Below, in pieces: positions 8,370 through 17,068 of a stretch of DNA of 64,000 nt (positions are counted from its first letter, which is position 1; every line of letters begins with the position of its first letter). The stretch is from Rhodanobacteraceae bacterium (GTDB lineage Bacteria; Pseudomonadota; Gammaproteobacteria; Xanthomonadales; Rhodanobacteraceae): assembly GCA_016790075.1 (NCBI GenBank), contig JAEUPP010000020.1, forward strand, positions 36,248-100,247, read 5' to 3'. The notes under the pieces are model-generated. The model was not told the origin of the DNA and ran no database searches. It was given only the letters and a program-made list of their open reading frames with translations. A program made the position numbers and the translations under genes.

Positions 8370-9497
8370 GTGAGCCATTCGCTGCACCTGCTGCCCAATT
8401 TTTCCTCGCCGGATGCGGCGGCTTCAGCTGGGTCGGACACCGAAAGCGGGGCGTACCTGGCGTTGACGCCGGAAGCCCTCTCGGCCTTGCTGAAGGTGGC
8501 AGGGCCGGACCAACCTGTTACCTTGAAAGGCGTCGCGTCGGAGGTTTACGCGTATCCCAAGGGCAGCGTGCCGAAGGGCTACTACGGCCGGCTCGGTCTG
8601 GGTGGGGCGTCCGTCCGGTTTCGCGTGAGCGCCGAGTCGGCGCCCGCCAACGGGGAGGCCTGCGTCATCCACGGCGCGCTGACCGTCAGGCCCATCGGCG
8701 CCGGTGATCGCGACGGCGGGCAGTGGAAGGCCACTCACGAGGTGCTTCTGGTTGGTGCAAAGGTCGGCACGTGGCAGCCCGCGAAGCCGGCCAATCTTGA
8801 GGCTGAGGCGGTCCACGCGCTGCGCCGCGACGACACGCGTACGCCCCTAGCGTCCTGGGTGGCACGCAGCGGGACTCGATCCTTGCTGGTCATCGCGTCC
8901 AGCGGCGTGGCCGCCGACTTCCTCGTGGGACTCGACAAAGAAAAATCGGGCGTGGCGCTGACGGTCGTCCGCGGCCGTTTCGACGAAGCCGACGCGTTCC
9001 TGGACGTGTTCCACGGCATCGATTGGACCGGCGTGGAGGCTGTGGCCGTGGTGCGCGGCGGCGGTGGGGGGATCGACGCGGTGGGCAACTCGCCGCGGGT
9101 CGTCCAGGCACTCATCGAGCTGGACAAGCCGTTCTACGCGGCTTTGGGGCACACCGATTCCGTTTGCCTCATCGACAAGTTCGCCGACGAATCGTTCGTC
9201 GTGCCGCATGCGTTCGGGGCCGCGTTGGCGGACGCGGTGGCCGACGCGGCGGCGCGGCGCCAGCAGGAAGAAAAGTGGCAGCGCGGGCAGGCGGATCTGC
9301 AGCGGATGCGCGCCGAAGTGAACGCCGCGCGTGCGGCGCAGCAACCCGTCTCGGCGCCTGCGCCTCCGGTGGCCCAGCAGCGCGAGAAACCGAAACCGCT
9401 GGATTACCTGTTCGTCGTGCCCATCACGCCGAAGGTGCTGGCCGGTGCGGCGCTGGTGCTGTTCATCGTGTTTTTGTGGGGGCGGTACGGCGGGTGA
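8370..9497 (+). CDS. XseA-like protein with C-terminal membrane anchor
   Basis: About 375 residues. Residues 30-140 resemble the OB-fold nucleic-acid-binding domain of exonuclease VII large subunit. Residues 170-290 hold the hallmark XseA pattern: a Rossmann-like strand LLVIASSGVAADFL, then RGGGGGID (XseA: RGGGS.EDL), then GHTD with a following D (XseA: GHETD). A charged helical stretch (295-325) and a Pro-rich linker lead to one transmembrane helix at about 355-371. True XseA is longer and soluble, with extended coiled coils, so this is a shortened membrane-tethered relative. GTG 8370 has GGAG nine bases upstream; ATG 8319 is an alternative. A DNA-processing or defence role at the membrane is inference. 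Confidence 0.65.
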   Translation: MSHSLHLLPNFSSPDAAASAGSDTESGAYLALTPEALSALLKVAGPDQPVTLKGVASEVYAYPKGSVPKGYYGRLGLGGASVRFRVSAESAPANGEACVIHGALTVRPIGAGDRDGGQWKATHEVLLVGAKVGTWQPAKPANLEAEAVHALRRDDTRTPLASWVARSGTRSLLVIASSGVAADFLVGLDKEKSGVALTVVRGRFDEADAFLDVFHGIDWTGVEAVAVVRGGGGGIDAVGNSPRVVQALIELDKPFYAALGHTDSVCLIDKFADESFVVPHAFGAALADAVADAAARRQQEEKWQRGQADLQRMRAEVNAARAAQQPVSAPAPPVAQQREKPKPLDYLFVVPITPKVLAGAALVLFIVFLWGRYGG

Positions 9498-9835
9498 CGC
9501 GAGGTGTTTCCGGGGTCGGTGCACCGGACCCCGCGGGCACCCTTCGCGGCATCGATGGGAGCTGCGATCCGTTTGAAATTTGCTTGGTTCTGTTCGATCG
9601 ACCAGCCCCAACGTCAGGAGAACCCACGGATGCCGAAGTGGCTGTCCCCGTTCCTCAAGGGGCTATCGTTGGCCCGGCCTTGCCGTTTGCGTCAGCCGGA
9701 TCACCCGTTCGCCCACCGTTTGCCGGGGCGCAGTTGTTTCAAGGTGCTAAGGCGCGTCACGTGACAGGAAAATGCTAGGCCTGCCCGTTGTTAACCATGT
9801 AACAATCTACGCAATGTGGCAGCGAGGAAAGGGTC
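9498..9835. other. Gap of about 340 bases
   Basis: No convincing gene. A 45-codon frame from ATG 9630 has a good CAGGAGAA box upstream but no recognisable content. I see no clear terminator for the preceding gene. Confidence 0.3.
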
Positions 9836-10048
9836 ATGAGTTTTCCGCCAGCGGGGCGAGTTCCCAGGCAGCGCGTTCGCGTCGTTCTGGTCTGCGAAAT
9901 CGACCAACAGACAGGCGAAGTGATTTCGAGAGACTTTTATGTGGTGAGCGCGGCCTCGCCGCCGGTAATTCACGGGGGACCTTTTGGATCGCTTGAAGCA
10001 GCTACAAAGTGGATACGGGAAAACGCCAACCGTTTCGACTACTCGTAG
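9836..10048 (+). CDS. Small hypothetical protein
   Basis: 70 residues, starting at an ATG with a strong AGGAAAGG box just upstream. The sequence alternates beta-like and helical stretches (RVRVVLVCEIDQQTGEVISR, then EAATKWIRENANRFDYS), so it may be a small alpha/beta domain. No signal peptide or membrane segment. No family recognised. Confidence 0.55.
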   Translation: MSFPPAGRVPRQRVRVVLVCEIDQQTGEVISRDFYVVSAASPPVIHGGPFGSLEAATKWIRENANRFDYS

Positions 10049-10110
10049 TGTTTCGTTGCGCTCTAAGGCGTCATGTGTATCGGGTAACCAGTTATTCTTG
10101 CCGATCGCCT

Positions 10111-10374
10111 CTACTTCTCGGTGTATCCGGGAAACTCTTTTGCGTGTTCGGGATTTTGAACGTCCGTGATCAGCAGATCTTTTCTGTATCGCAACACGGG
10201 GACTACGTCGGTGCGTTGGCCGTGCCAGTAGGCGATGCATGCCTCGGTAGCCTTCGAAGCTTCCTCCACGGATTTTTCAACTGGGAGCCGATGGAGGGCG
10301 GCGATGAAGGCTTGAGTCCAGAGTTCGCTGACGGTTGTGCTCATGGGGTTCTCGGAGCTGCTTGAATGCGCCAT
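10111..10374 (-). CDS. Small helical hypothetical protein
   Basis: 87 residues from ATG 10374, which has GAGGAAAG about nine bases upstream. The N-terminal half is predicted helical (ELWTQAFIAALHRLPVEKSV, then EEASKATEACIAYWHGQ). The ribosome-binding site resembles that of the neighbouring 70-residue gene, with which it converges. A second start at 10344 is possible. No family recognised. Confidence 0.5.
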   Translation of the reverse strand: MAHSSSSENPMSTTVSELWTQAFIAALHRLPVEKSVEEASKATEACIAYWHGQRTDVVPVLRYRKDLLITDVQNPEHAKEFPGYTEK

Positions 10375-10652
10375 GCAAACAGGCTTTCCTCGGTTGTCAA
10401 GCCCATCAAACGGAAGCCTTAAGGTGTGTGCCGATTGCCCCAGGAGGTGTGCCGGAATTGCCGGTTTCGCCGGGCGTTCTGAGTGCCGACCGCGAGCAGG
10501 GGAGGGAGCCCTGGCTTGACGGCAATGGCCTGCGTTCGCGGGCGGAAAAGCTGAAGCCACAGTGCCGTGAGCGACGTTGTCGCGACTCCCGGTCTGTTTT
10601 CCGTGGCTGCTCGCCGTCTCTGGTCGCGATCACCGGCCAAGTACTGCGGGTG

Positions 10653-11666
10653 CTAGAGCTTGACGATGAAACTCGTGACGATGGACGGCTGCACGTTCGG
10701 GTGCGCCTGTCCGCCGCCGGCGGAACCCGTCGCGGCGGTGGCGTAGGTCGTCGCGCTGCCCGCCAAGTTGTTGCCGATCACCGAGCCGCTGAACGGTGGG
10801 TCGGGGTTGTCGTCCTCGCTGGCCGGTAAAGTGATGCCGGTGTGCGCGTGGCTCGGCAGTTGCGCCACCGAAAGGGTTTGCGCTTGCGCACCGCCGCTCG
10901 CGCCAAGCAGTGCGCCGTCGATGCCACTGACACCGAGCGTCAACCGATTCGCGGCAGCGCCGCCCATCGTGTCGAGTCCGACGTTGGCTCGGCCGCGCCG
11001 ATCCGGCACGGGCAGCCGCTTGTTCGCAGCAAAATCTGCATCGGCAGAGGCTCCCCGAGTTGTCGGCAGTCCGGCCGAGGTTTCAATCGGCAGCACGGCG
11101 TTGTCGAACGCCGTCCAGAGCACGCGGTAGAGCGCCAGCGTGTCCGCGTTGGCCCGGTTCGTCGCACCGGACGAAGCGCTGCCGATGGTGCGCCCGTCGG
11201 ACCAGACCCAGCCGCCCTCGGGCAGCGTCGTGCTGTCGATCGCGAGCACGACACCCGTAGGCAGCACCGATCCGCCGAGAGCCTGCAAGGCCGTCTGTGC
11301 ATAGGGGGCGGCGGTGATTTCCTGTCGGGGCGTCAGCGTGGTGAACGCGCCGGTTGACGCGCCGTCGCGAACACCGATTTGAAGGAAGACCCGGTCGCCA
11401 ACGAAGAACCCATCGCCAAAATCGAGCACGGTGGTGAACACGCCGCCGTCCACCACGACGTCATCGACCTGCAGCGGCGCGGCCAGTGCGCTCCCGGACG
11501 TCACCGCGCTGAACGGTTCGAACGCCAAGTCCACCGTCCCGTTGACGGGCGCGCCGCCGAATTCCAGGCTGCCCTGGTAGGTGAACCGCGAGGTCAGTGG
11601 AGCGGCGGTCACGCCGCACGACGCAAAGGCCAGAAAAACAAGGATGAGCAAGCGCATGGTGGGCAT
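10653..11666 (-). CDS. Secreted tail-collar-like protein
   Basis: 337 residues with a signal peptide (LLILVFLAFASCGVTAAP). The central and C-terminal part resembles phage tail-collar domains: GGWVWSDGRTIGSA, DRRGRANVGLDTMGG, and the C-terminal SHAHTG with a glycine/threonine-rich end. Such domains are also found in exported bacterial proteins of unknown role, and no other phage gene lies nearby. It is downstream of and probably co-transcribed with the 11676-11939 gene, with 9 bases between them. A degraded relative of its central part lies at 35434-35790. Confidence 0.65.
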   Translation of the reverse strand: MPTMRLLILVFLAFASCGVTAAPLTSRFTYQGSLEFGGAPVNGTVDLAFEPFSAVTSGSALAAPLQVDDVVVDGGVFTTVLDFGDGFFVGDRVFLQIGVRDGASTGAFTTLTPRQEITAAPYAQTALQALGGSVLPTGVVLAIDSTTLPEGGWVWSDGRTIGSASSGATNRANADTLALYRVLWTAFDNAVLPIETSAGLPTTRGASADADFAANKRLPVPDRRGRANVGLDTMGGAAANRLTLGVSGIDGALLGASGGAQAQTLSVAQLPSHAHTGITLPASEDDNPDPPFSGSVIGNNLAGSATTYATAATGSAGGGQAHPNVQPSIVTSFIVKL

Positions 11667-11675
11667 CTCGGTGGT

Positions 11676-11939
11676 TTACTGCTGAAAGCCGTCGCGGAAA
11701 ATGCGGTCGCTGAGCCGTCCCGGCCAGAAGCCGCCGTTGAGCCGGAATCCGCCGCCCGTGTGCGCCCCGGCGTCGTGCTGGCCCAGGGTTGCTCTGAGGG
11801 ACCAGCCGCCTCCTTGCGCTGTGGTTGAAGGCAGCGCGACGCTGCGTCGAATCCTGTAGGCCTCGTTCGGCGCCGAAATCGCGACGGTGGTTGTCAGGGC
11901 GACCAAGGAACCAAAGCACGTTTTGATGAGCGGGTGCAT
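11676..11939 (-). CDS. Small secreted protein with C-terminal RIFRDGF motif
   Basis: 87 residues with a signal peptide (residues 1-22, TCFGSLVALTTTVAISA). The mature part is glycine-rich (GGGWSLRATLGQHDAG, GGGFRLNGGFW) and ends DRIFRDGFQQ. A related short motif, RIF or RVF, two residues, then GF or GL, occurs in two other exported proteins of this window and is common at the C-termini of exported proteins in Xanthomonadales as far as I recall. It is the first gene of a two-gene operon with the collar-like protein. Confidence 0.6.
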   Translation of the reverse strand: MHPLIKTCFGSLVALTTTVAISAPNEAYRIRRSVALPSTTAQGGGWSLRATLGQHDAGAHTGGGFRLNGGFWPGRLSDRIFRDGFQQ

Positions 11940-12237
11940 TGGTGTCTCCGTGAACAGGCAACAAGCGGCAGGGTTGCCGGTTCCTGTACTCGTGCCACAT
12001 CTGGGCGAAACCTCTCAGGTTGGCGGGAAAATTCCTGAAGAGTTCCGTACGCCGGTGCCCGGTTCGGCCGTGCGTAGCCCGTTGCGTGTTCTGCCGAAGT
12101 AGGGCGTTTGACCCGGCGAAAGTTGGCTCGATCGGCGCGCGCGTATCGTCGGGCAGCCACTCTTCTTACGGCCCCGGGAAGACGACCACGGCGGTGCAGA
12201 ACCCAGCCCCCGACTTGCTCTTCACCGCGGGATCTCG

Positions 12238-13167
12238 ATGGAACGCCAGATTGCTGGAGTTGCCGGTAGTATGGCCTCGAAGCCACCAGTGATGTTCCTC
12301 ATGGACAGTTTTCGAGCGCGTGCACATCAGTGCTTGTCAGCCGCCCGGATCGAGATGGAGAGCGGGGATTCGGCTCGCCTTTCTTTTGCGGCGCTTCGCC
12401 TTCGGATGGCGCTTGAAGCGCTGACTTACGAACGCGCGCAGGCTTACCGCAACCACATCGATCCCGAAGACAGCGATGCGTGGCAGCCGAAGAAGGTTCT
12501 GGACGCCCTGTTGGCGGTCGATCCCAACGCAGACCAAGGCGGCACTTTGGCGGTTGGGCTCCAAGAGGCCTATGGCGTTCCATCTAGGAACATGAACGTT
12601 GTTGGCACGGAGCACGTCGTCAGTTTGGCCACGGTCAAGAAGCACTACGATGCCTTGGGGTCCTTCCTGCACCTGCCGACGATCAAACAACTTCGTGAAA
12701 AAGGCGACCCCAAACCTGAGTCCGTGCGCAAACACTGCGAAGCCGTGGCGGCTGCCGTTGAACGGGCGTTGTCGTCGCCCGTATGGAACGTGGTCATGTA
12801 TGGTGCAATCGACTTCAAGTGCCAGCGATGCAGCGAGCCGATCGAACGAGCGGTACCGTTGGTGCCGCATCGATTCGTGACGACGTGCCCGAAATGCAAG
12901 GCAGCTTACCGGCTGGATGGCGAAGCCGACGGCCCGGTCGCTATCACGGCCGCTGCCGCACCCGTGCGTTGCCACCATGAGGCCTGCTCGGGAGAGCACA
13001 ATTTGTGGCCGGACGAAGCGAAGCCAGGTACTTCGTGGACGTGTCGCGAATGCGGTGCGCGCTATACGCTCGTGTTGCGTACACAGCTCATTGTGGACGA
13101 GAAAAAAGAGAACGCCCAGCCTTCGCACGACGAAAATCTGGAGACGCCGCTACACGCAGCAGGGTAG
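12238..13167 (+). CDS. Hypothetical protein with two zinc ribbons
   Basis: 309 residues. The N-terminal half (about 20-190) is helical and rich in AAL/ALRMALEAL-type patterns. The C-terminal half carries two cysteine pairs of zinc-ribbon type: CQRC...CPKC at about 199-222 and CHHEAC...CREC at about 243-268. The start is uncertain: ATG 12238 gives the longest product, and ATG 12271 has GGAG upstream. It stands alone between minus-strand genes. Role unknown; nucleic-acid or protein binding is a guess from the ribbons. Confidence 0.65.
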   Translation: MERQIAGVAGSMASKPPVMFLMDSFRARAHQCLSAARIEMESGDSARLSFAALRLRMALEALTYERAQAYRNHIDPEDSDAWQPKKVLDALLAVDPNADQGGTLAVGLQEAYGVPSRNMNVVGTEHVVSLATVKKHYDALGSFLHLPTIKQLREKGDPKPESVRKHCEAVAAAVERALSSPVWNVVMYGAIDFKCQRCSEPIERAVPLVPHRFVTTCPKCKAAYRLDGEADGPVAITAAAAPVRCHHEACSGEHNLWPDEAKPGTSWTCRECGARYTLVLRTQLIVDEKKENAQPSHDENLETPLHAAG

Positions 13168-13352
13168 GCTGATTCGGGCGGACGACTGCCGTGTTGGCGC
13201 TGGCCCAATTCAGCTCCTGGCGCGGATGGCGTTTGGGGAGCTAGAGAGCACGCCGCATTTCGCCAGCCTGGAGCGGCTTGACGCGTCCCGGTGGCGCGTG
13301 GTCCGACTGGTGCGGCCGGCAGTGTTCGGGCCGATCAGCCCTCCGGCATCGC

Positions 13353-14417
13353 TCAGACCACCGACCTGAGAGCCCTTACGGTGCTCACCAACGCCCCCTG
13401 GTGCCGCACGCCCGTTTTGCCGAACACCGATTTCAAGCGGGTCCTCGCCGCGCCCGCGGTAACGCCCATTGCTGCCGCGGCTTCCGCCAGGTCGGCGCCG
13501 TCCGCCAGCCGCGCCGCCAGCTCGGCCTCCCGCGGAGTCAGGCCATACACGGTCGCCAAGGCGTGGCGCACGCCGCCGGCGTGCACGGCCTCAATGGGCT
13601 CCACGAAGACCACGGACCGGACGGACCCGAACGCCCCACCGCCGGGCAACGGGTGCATCGCCAGGTGCGCCGCCACGCGGCCGTCGCGCTCGTGCAGTGC
13701 GGCGGGTCCCGGGCCGACCGGGTGCATCGAGGCGTGGGTCGGATGCACCGGGGTCAATCGTCCGCCCTGCAGGCGCAGCAGCGTTCGGCTGCGCAGCAGT
13801 GCCTCGGCGGCGGCGTTCCACCGCGTGCAACGGCCGCGTTCGTCGAGGCAAAACACCGCGGTCCCCAGGCGGTCGAGGGCCTGCACGGCGTCCCACGCGT
13901 GGCCGTCGGCCGGCGTCAGGCGGCCCCTCAAGCGGCACGCGTTGGCCCAATGCGGCCCGAGCTGACTCAGCCACGCCCGTTCGTCCGCGCCGTACGCCCC
14001 CCGGCGCGCGGAACGGAGCAGGGTCAGACTCACCACCCGGTCCGCCGTGCGCTCGCCGACGATTCCGGCGCCGTGGTCCACGTCCATGGGGCGGAGGAAG
14101 TCGCGCCAGAACGGCGTGCGGCGCAGCCCGGCGAGGGGCAGGACGTCGTCGGGTACGACGACCGACCCGGCTGCTGGCCCCTGGCGCTCGTCCGCCGGGC
14201 GCCACGGGTTGCCCGCGGCGTGCGTCAGTTCGAAGGCCAACGCCATGTCGGCGCCCTGGCCGAAAAACGCCGGCAGCGTTTGCCGCCGCGTCGCCACATC
14301 GACCTGCAAAACCGCCGCGGCGTGGCTGCGCGTTTCGGCGCACACCCCAGCCAGAAACGCAGAAGCCCAGTCGGTTTCGCCCAGGTTTGCGAAGAGATCC
14401 CCAATCAACCGTTCCAT
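13353..14417 (-). CDS. LuxR-family transcriptional regulator
   Basis: 354 residues. A long N-terminal sensory region without a receiver-domain signature is followed by a C-terminal LuxR/GerE helix-turn-helix at about 290-350 (LTPREAELAARLADG, then MGVTAGAARTRLKSVFGKTG). The central part (about 190-280, VFCLDERGRCTRWNAAAEAL) looks PAS-like. It diverges from the BON-domain gene. A perfect 18-base palindrome sits 21 bases upstream of its start codon and is a likely operator. The ligand is unknown. Confidence 0.8.
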   Translation of the reverse strand: MERLIGDLFANLGETDWASAFLAGVCAETRSHAAAVLQVDVATRRQTLPAFFGQGADMALAFELTHAAGNPWRPADERQGPAAGSVVVPDDVLPLAGLRRTPFWRDFLRPMDVDHGAGIVGERTADRVVSLTLLRSARRGAYGADERAWLSQLGPHWANACRLRGRLTPADGHAWDAVQALDRLGTAVFCLDERGRCTRWNAAAEALLRSRTLLRLQGGRLTPVHPTHASMHPVGPGPAALHERDGRVAAHLAMHPLPGGGAFGSVRSVVFVEPIEAVHAGGVRHALATVYGLTPREAELAARLADGADLAEAAAAMGVTAGAARTRLKSVFGKTGVRHQGALVSTVRALRSVV

Positions 14418-14437
14418 GCCTCATCCCCGAGGTCGTC

Positions 14438-14455
14438 CATTCCCAATTGGGAATG
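14438..14455. promoter_or_regulatory. Perfect 18-bp palindrome, candidate operator
   Basis: CATTCCCAATTGGGAATG is a perfect dyad. It lies between the divergent LuxR regulator and the BON gene, in the correct place for control of both. No second copy was noticed in the window. Confidence 0.5.
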
Positions 14456-14524
14456 CCGCGTACGAAGCCCGATGCGGAGGATTCCCGGTGCGCCACCTGC
14501 GGCGCCCACCGGAGTTTCGCCGTC

Positions 14525-14845
14525 GTGCCAACGTTCAAACTTTCGCGCTTTTTTCCCGCGCTGTTCCTCAGCCTCAGCTTGGCTCCGGCCTTCGCCGCGG
14601 AGAAGGCAAACCGCCCCGAAAGCCCCGAAGCCGACGCGCTGACGAAGGCGCTCATCGAACGCCGGCTGAGCCAGGACGATTTGGCCCTCTACCACCGGCT
14701 GGACGTGGCGGTCCTCGACGGGGTCGCGATGTTGAGGGGTACGGCCCGCACGCGGCAGGCCCGCGATGCCATTTTGCGCGAGGTCGAGAAAGTCGCTGGG
14801 GTGCTGGCGGTGCAGAACGCGATCGAAATCGAACCCGCGCCGTAG
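14525..14845 (+). CDS. BON-domain periplasmic protein
   Basis: 106 residues. Starting at GTG 14525 gives a signal peptide (LSRFFPALFLSLSLAPAFAA), with GGAG ten bases upstream. The mature part is a single BON domain: LTKALIERRLSQDDLALY, then DVAVLDGVAMLRGTAR, then AVQNAIEIEP, as in OsmY-like envelope proteins that bind phospholipid. An in-frame ATG at 14453 would overlap the palindrome and bury the signal peptide. It is probably controlled by the divergent LuxR regulator. Confidence 0.65.
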   Translation: MPTFKLSRFFPALFLSLSLAPAFAAEKANRPESPEADALTKALIERRLSQDDLALYHRLDVAVLDGVAMLRGTARTRQARDAILREVEKVAGVLAVQNAIEIEPAP

Positions 14846-15112
14846 GTGGCCGCCATTCCGTATTTCAGCATCCAACGCGTGGCGGCCCTGGTCGTCGAGG
14901 CCGCCGCACCCCACCGCCCCGGCTTCGACCCCTCCGAGCGCCTGGGCCGCGAGCTTCGCCGCGTGCTGGCCGACCTGCCGACCGCGGCGATTCCGGACGA
15001 GCTGCACGCCGCGCTGGCCAGTGGTGCGGCGGTCGGACCGGACGCCGCCCGATGGTTGCCCCGGGTCCAACGATGGCTCGCCGACGAGTGCGCCCGCTCG
15101 TCTCTTTCTTGA
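14846..15112 (+). CDS. Small hypothetical protein after the BON gene
   Basis: 88 residues, with a GTG start directly abutting the stop codon of the BON gene, so it may be translationally coupled. It is Ala/Arg-rich and helical (ERLGRELRRVLADLPTAAIP). No Shine-Dalgarno is visible and no family was recognised, so this could be a spurious frame in GC-rich DNA. Confidence 0.35.
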   Translation: MAAIPYFSIQRVAALVVEAAAPHRPGFDPSERLGRELRRVLADLPTAAIPDELHAALASGAAVGPDAARWLPRVQRWLADECARSSLS

Positions 15113-15308
15113 CGCGCGCGGCTCGCGCCCGGCGTCACCGCCGGCTGCGAACGCCGCGGCCGTTTCTTTCCTTTTTGCACCCACGATCGCCGTCCGGTCC
15201 GCCGTTGGGCTGAGCATGACGTACTCGTTTATCACGTACAAACGCACGCTTCGCGTACATCGGGAACGACTTCTAACCTGCGCTTCCCCACGAAGCCGCG
15301 CAGAGCCG

Positions 15309-15611
15309 ATGAAACGTTCCTCGTTGCACACCCCCGAATACGCCGCCATCGTGGCCCTGTTGCGCGACTTGCGCCTGGAGGCCGGCTTGTCCCAAGCGGA
15401 GGCGGCCGAGCGCGTGGACCGACCGCAAACGTGGTTGTCGGCGGTCGAGGTGGGCGGCCGTGGCCTCGATCTGTTGCAGGTGAGGGAGCTCGCGGCCGTC
15501 TACGGCTTCGATTTCCCGAGCTTCGCCGTTCGGCTGGAGGGGCGCATCCAGGCCCAGCCCTACCGCCCGCCGCGCCGGCGCAGGGCCGACGCCGGCACCA
15601 GCAAGGCCTGA
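15309..15611 (+). CDS. XRE-family helix-turn-helix regulator
   Basis: 100 residues. A helix-turn-helix at about 14-65 (LRLEAGLSQAEAAERVDRPQ, then TWLSAVEVGGR) is followed by a short basic tail (PPRRRRADAG). It is paralogous to the 96-residue XRE protein at 16447-16737; both share the order LLRD.RL.AGL.Q...A.....RPQT. The two flank a membrane-protein gene. The target is unknown. Confidence 0.7.
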   Translation: MKRSSLHTPEYAAIVALLRDLRLEAGLSQAEAAERVDRPQTWLSAVEVGGRGLDLLQVRELAAVYGFDFPSFAVRLEGRIQAQPYRPPRRRRADAGTSKA

Positions 15612-15651
15612 CCGCCACTACTGCTCACGCCCCAGGCCCGCCAACTGCGGT

Positions 15652-16269
15652 TTAGCTCAGATCGAGGAGGCGCCGGACCTCGTCGAACACCGCGTTGGCC
15701 GTCGCGCCGGTCATGCAGCCCACCACGGGGTAGCTGCGGCCTTCCGCCTCGACCTCGATTTGGTACGACAGCGGGAGCAGGGCGTTGGCGTCGGCCGTGT
15801 GCCGGGCCGCACCGAGCGCCGCCACGCCGCCGACCACGCCCGAGCCGCCGCCCGCAGTCGTGATGATCAAACCGTCCAAGGCATTGCGGCACACAAGCCG
15901 GTGGATGCTCTTGGCCGCAATCTGCCTCCCGTTTGGCAGCCGAATTGCCTGCGGGCCGACGCCGAAGCTTCCGGCCGGCGCCCGATGGCGGCGGAAGGTG
16001 CTCAGGGATCCCGCGCGGCCGAGGACGTAGCACGCGGCCAGGAAAAACCCGGCCAGCACGCCGCCCATCGCTTGGGCCGTGCCGATTTGAAGCCCCAAGC
16101 TTCCGCCCACCGCGGGGCCGATCGCCAGCAGCCAGACGGGCACCGTCGGGCCGGTCGCGCCCGCGATCTGGAAGCGCGTCCAGCCACCACCGGCGTCGGA
16201 GGTGCGGTAGCTGCTCTGGTTCGGGTGAGGGGCGGCAGGGCTAGGACCCGCTGCAGCGGTGGCGGACAT
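15652..16269 (-). CDS. Membrane protein
   Basis: 205 residues from ATG 16269, which has an AGGAGG box about nine bases upstream. Two hydrophobic segments lie around residues 42-85 (VWLLAIGPAVGGSLGL, AMGGVLAGFFLAACYVLG), then a cytoplasmic-type domain and a Gly-rich stretch (ITTAGGGSGVVGGVAALGAA). It diverges from the 16447 XRE gene across a region with two dyads, so that regulator may control it. No family recognised. Confidence 0.6.
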   Translation of the reverse strand: MSATAAAGPSPAAPHPNQSSYRTSDAGGGWTRFQIAGATGPTVPVWLLAIGPAVGGSLGLQIGTAQAMGGVLAGFFLAACYVLGRAGSLSTFRRHRAPAGSFGVGPQAIRLPNGRQIAAKSIHRLVCRNALDGLIITTAGGGSGVVGGVAALGAARHTADANALLPLSYQIEVEAEGRSYPVVGCMTGATANAVFDEVRRLLDLS

Positions 16270-16371
16270 GGGAAAGCCTCCTGGGTGGAGACCCGGCGGG
16301 ACGGCGCGGGGCGGCGGCGCCACGAGGGGTCGGTGCGACGGAACGTACCATGCAGAGTGAGCAAAATAGAT

Positions 16372-16404
16372 GAACTTCACCTTAGCGAAGTTCGTATATA
16401 CGAA
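16372..16404. promoter_or_regulatory. Overlapping dyads between divergent genes
   Basis: GAACTTC (16372-16378) and GAAGTTC (16387-16393) form an inverted repeat with an 8-base gap. It overlaps a perfect 14-bp palindrome TTCGTATATACGAA at 16391-16404. Position between the membrane protein and the XRE gene suggests an autoregulatory operator. Confidence 0.45.
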
Positions 16405-16446
16405 TCTCGGGTATAGGTTGGTGGCCGCTTTCCCGGTTGGCGGCCC

Positions 16447-16737
16447 ATGCCCAAGTCCATTCACCGCGCTGAGTACCTTGTGCTGTGCGAGCTTTTGCGC
16501 GACGTGCGTTTGCAGGCGGGGCTGACTCAGGTGGCGCTCGCCAAAAAACTCAAACGGCCCCAAACCTTTGTTTCCACGGTCGAGCGGGGGCTGGTCCGCC
16601 AAGACTTCCTCCAACTGCGCGACTGGTGCGTGCGCTGCGGTACGGACCTGCAAGCCCTCTCCGCCGAGTTCGAAGTGCGGCTCAAGGAGGCCAAGAAGGG
16701 CGCGCGTCGCGCCAAAGCGGCGGCAGTCCGCGAATGA
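16447..16737 (+). CDS. XRE-family helix-turn-helix regulator
   Basis: 96 residues. A helix-turn-helix at about 13-62 (RLQAGLTQVALAKKLKRPQT, then FVSTVERG) is followed by a Lys/Arg-rich C-terminus (KEAKKGARRAKAA). It is a paralog of the 15309 regulator. Dyads upstream and a repeated 12-mer downstream (16783-16794) suggest it controls both flanks, including the region ahead of the Rhs toxin gene. Confidence 0.72.
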   Translation: MPKSIHRAEYLVLCELLRDVRLQAGLTQVALAKKLKRPQTFVSTVERGLVRQDFLQLRDWCVRCGTDLQALSAEFEVRLKEAKKGARRAKAAAVRE

Positions 16738-16782
16738 GCGCCGCGCTGCGCGTCGGTGCCGGTTCCTCGCTTTGCAGCAAAT

Positions 16783-16796
16783 GAAGTTCGTATAAT
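16783..16796 (+). promoter_or_regulatory. Second copy of GAAGTTCGTATA, before the Rhs gene
   Basis: The 12-mer GAAGTTCGTATA is identical to 16387-16398 and ends in TATAAT (16791-16796), a consensus -10. It lies about 270 bases before the Rhs toxin start. No matching -35 at 17 bases was evident, which would fit an activator- or repressor-dependent promoter. The rest of 16738-17068 holds no gene. Confidence 0.35.
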
Positions 16797-17068
16797 TTGC
16801 CGCTCTGTTTTTGGGAGTCGTCGCTGGGCGACAAGTGGCCGCAACGTTTTATTCCGGCGCATTGATGGGGTGAGGCCACTCGTACGTCATATGGGAGGTC
16901 GGGCACGCTGGCGGCAGAGGTGGCCGGCGCCGGGTCGCTGTCTCAGTGCGTGCAACGCGTGGCGATCACACTGCGCCTGGGCGCGCGTTGGCTTGTGAAA
17001 CCCGTTGCGTTGAATTCGGTCGAATCGAACCATCGGTCTTGAACAGCATTCCATCAGGGGACATCGGT

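Noticed and set aside
10653-11939. Prophage tail module
   Set aside because: Only the collar-like domain is present. The protein has a signal peptide and its neighbours are not phage genes.
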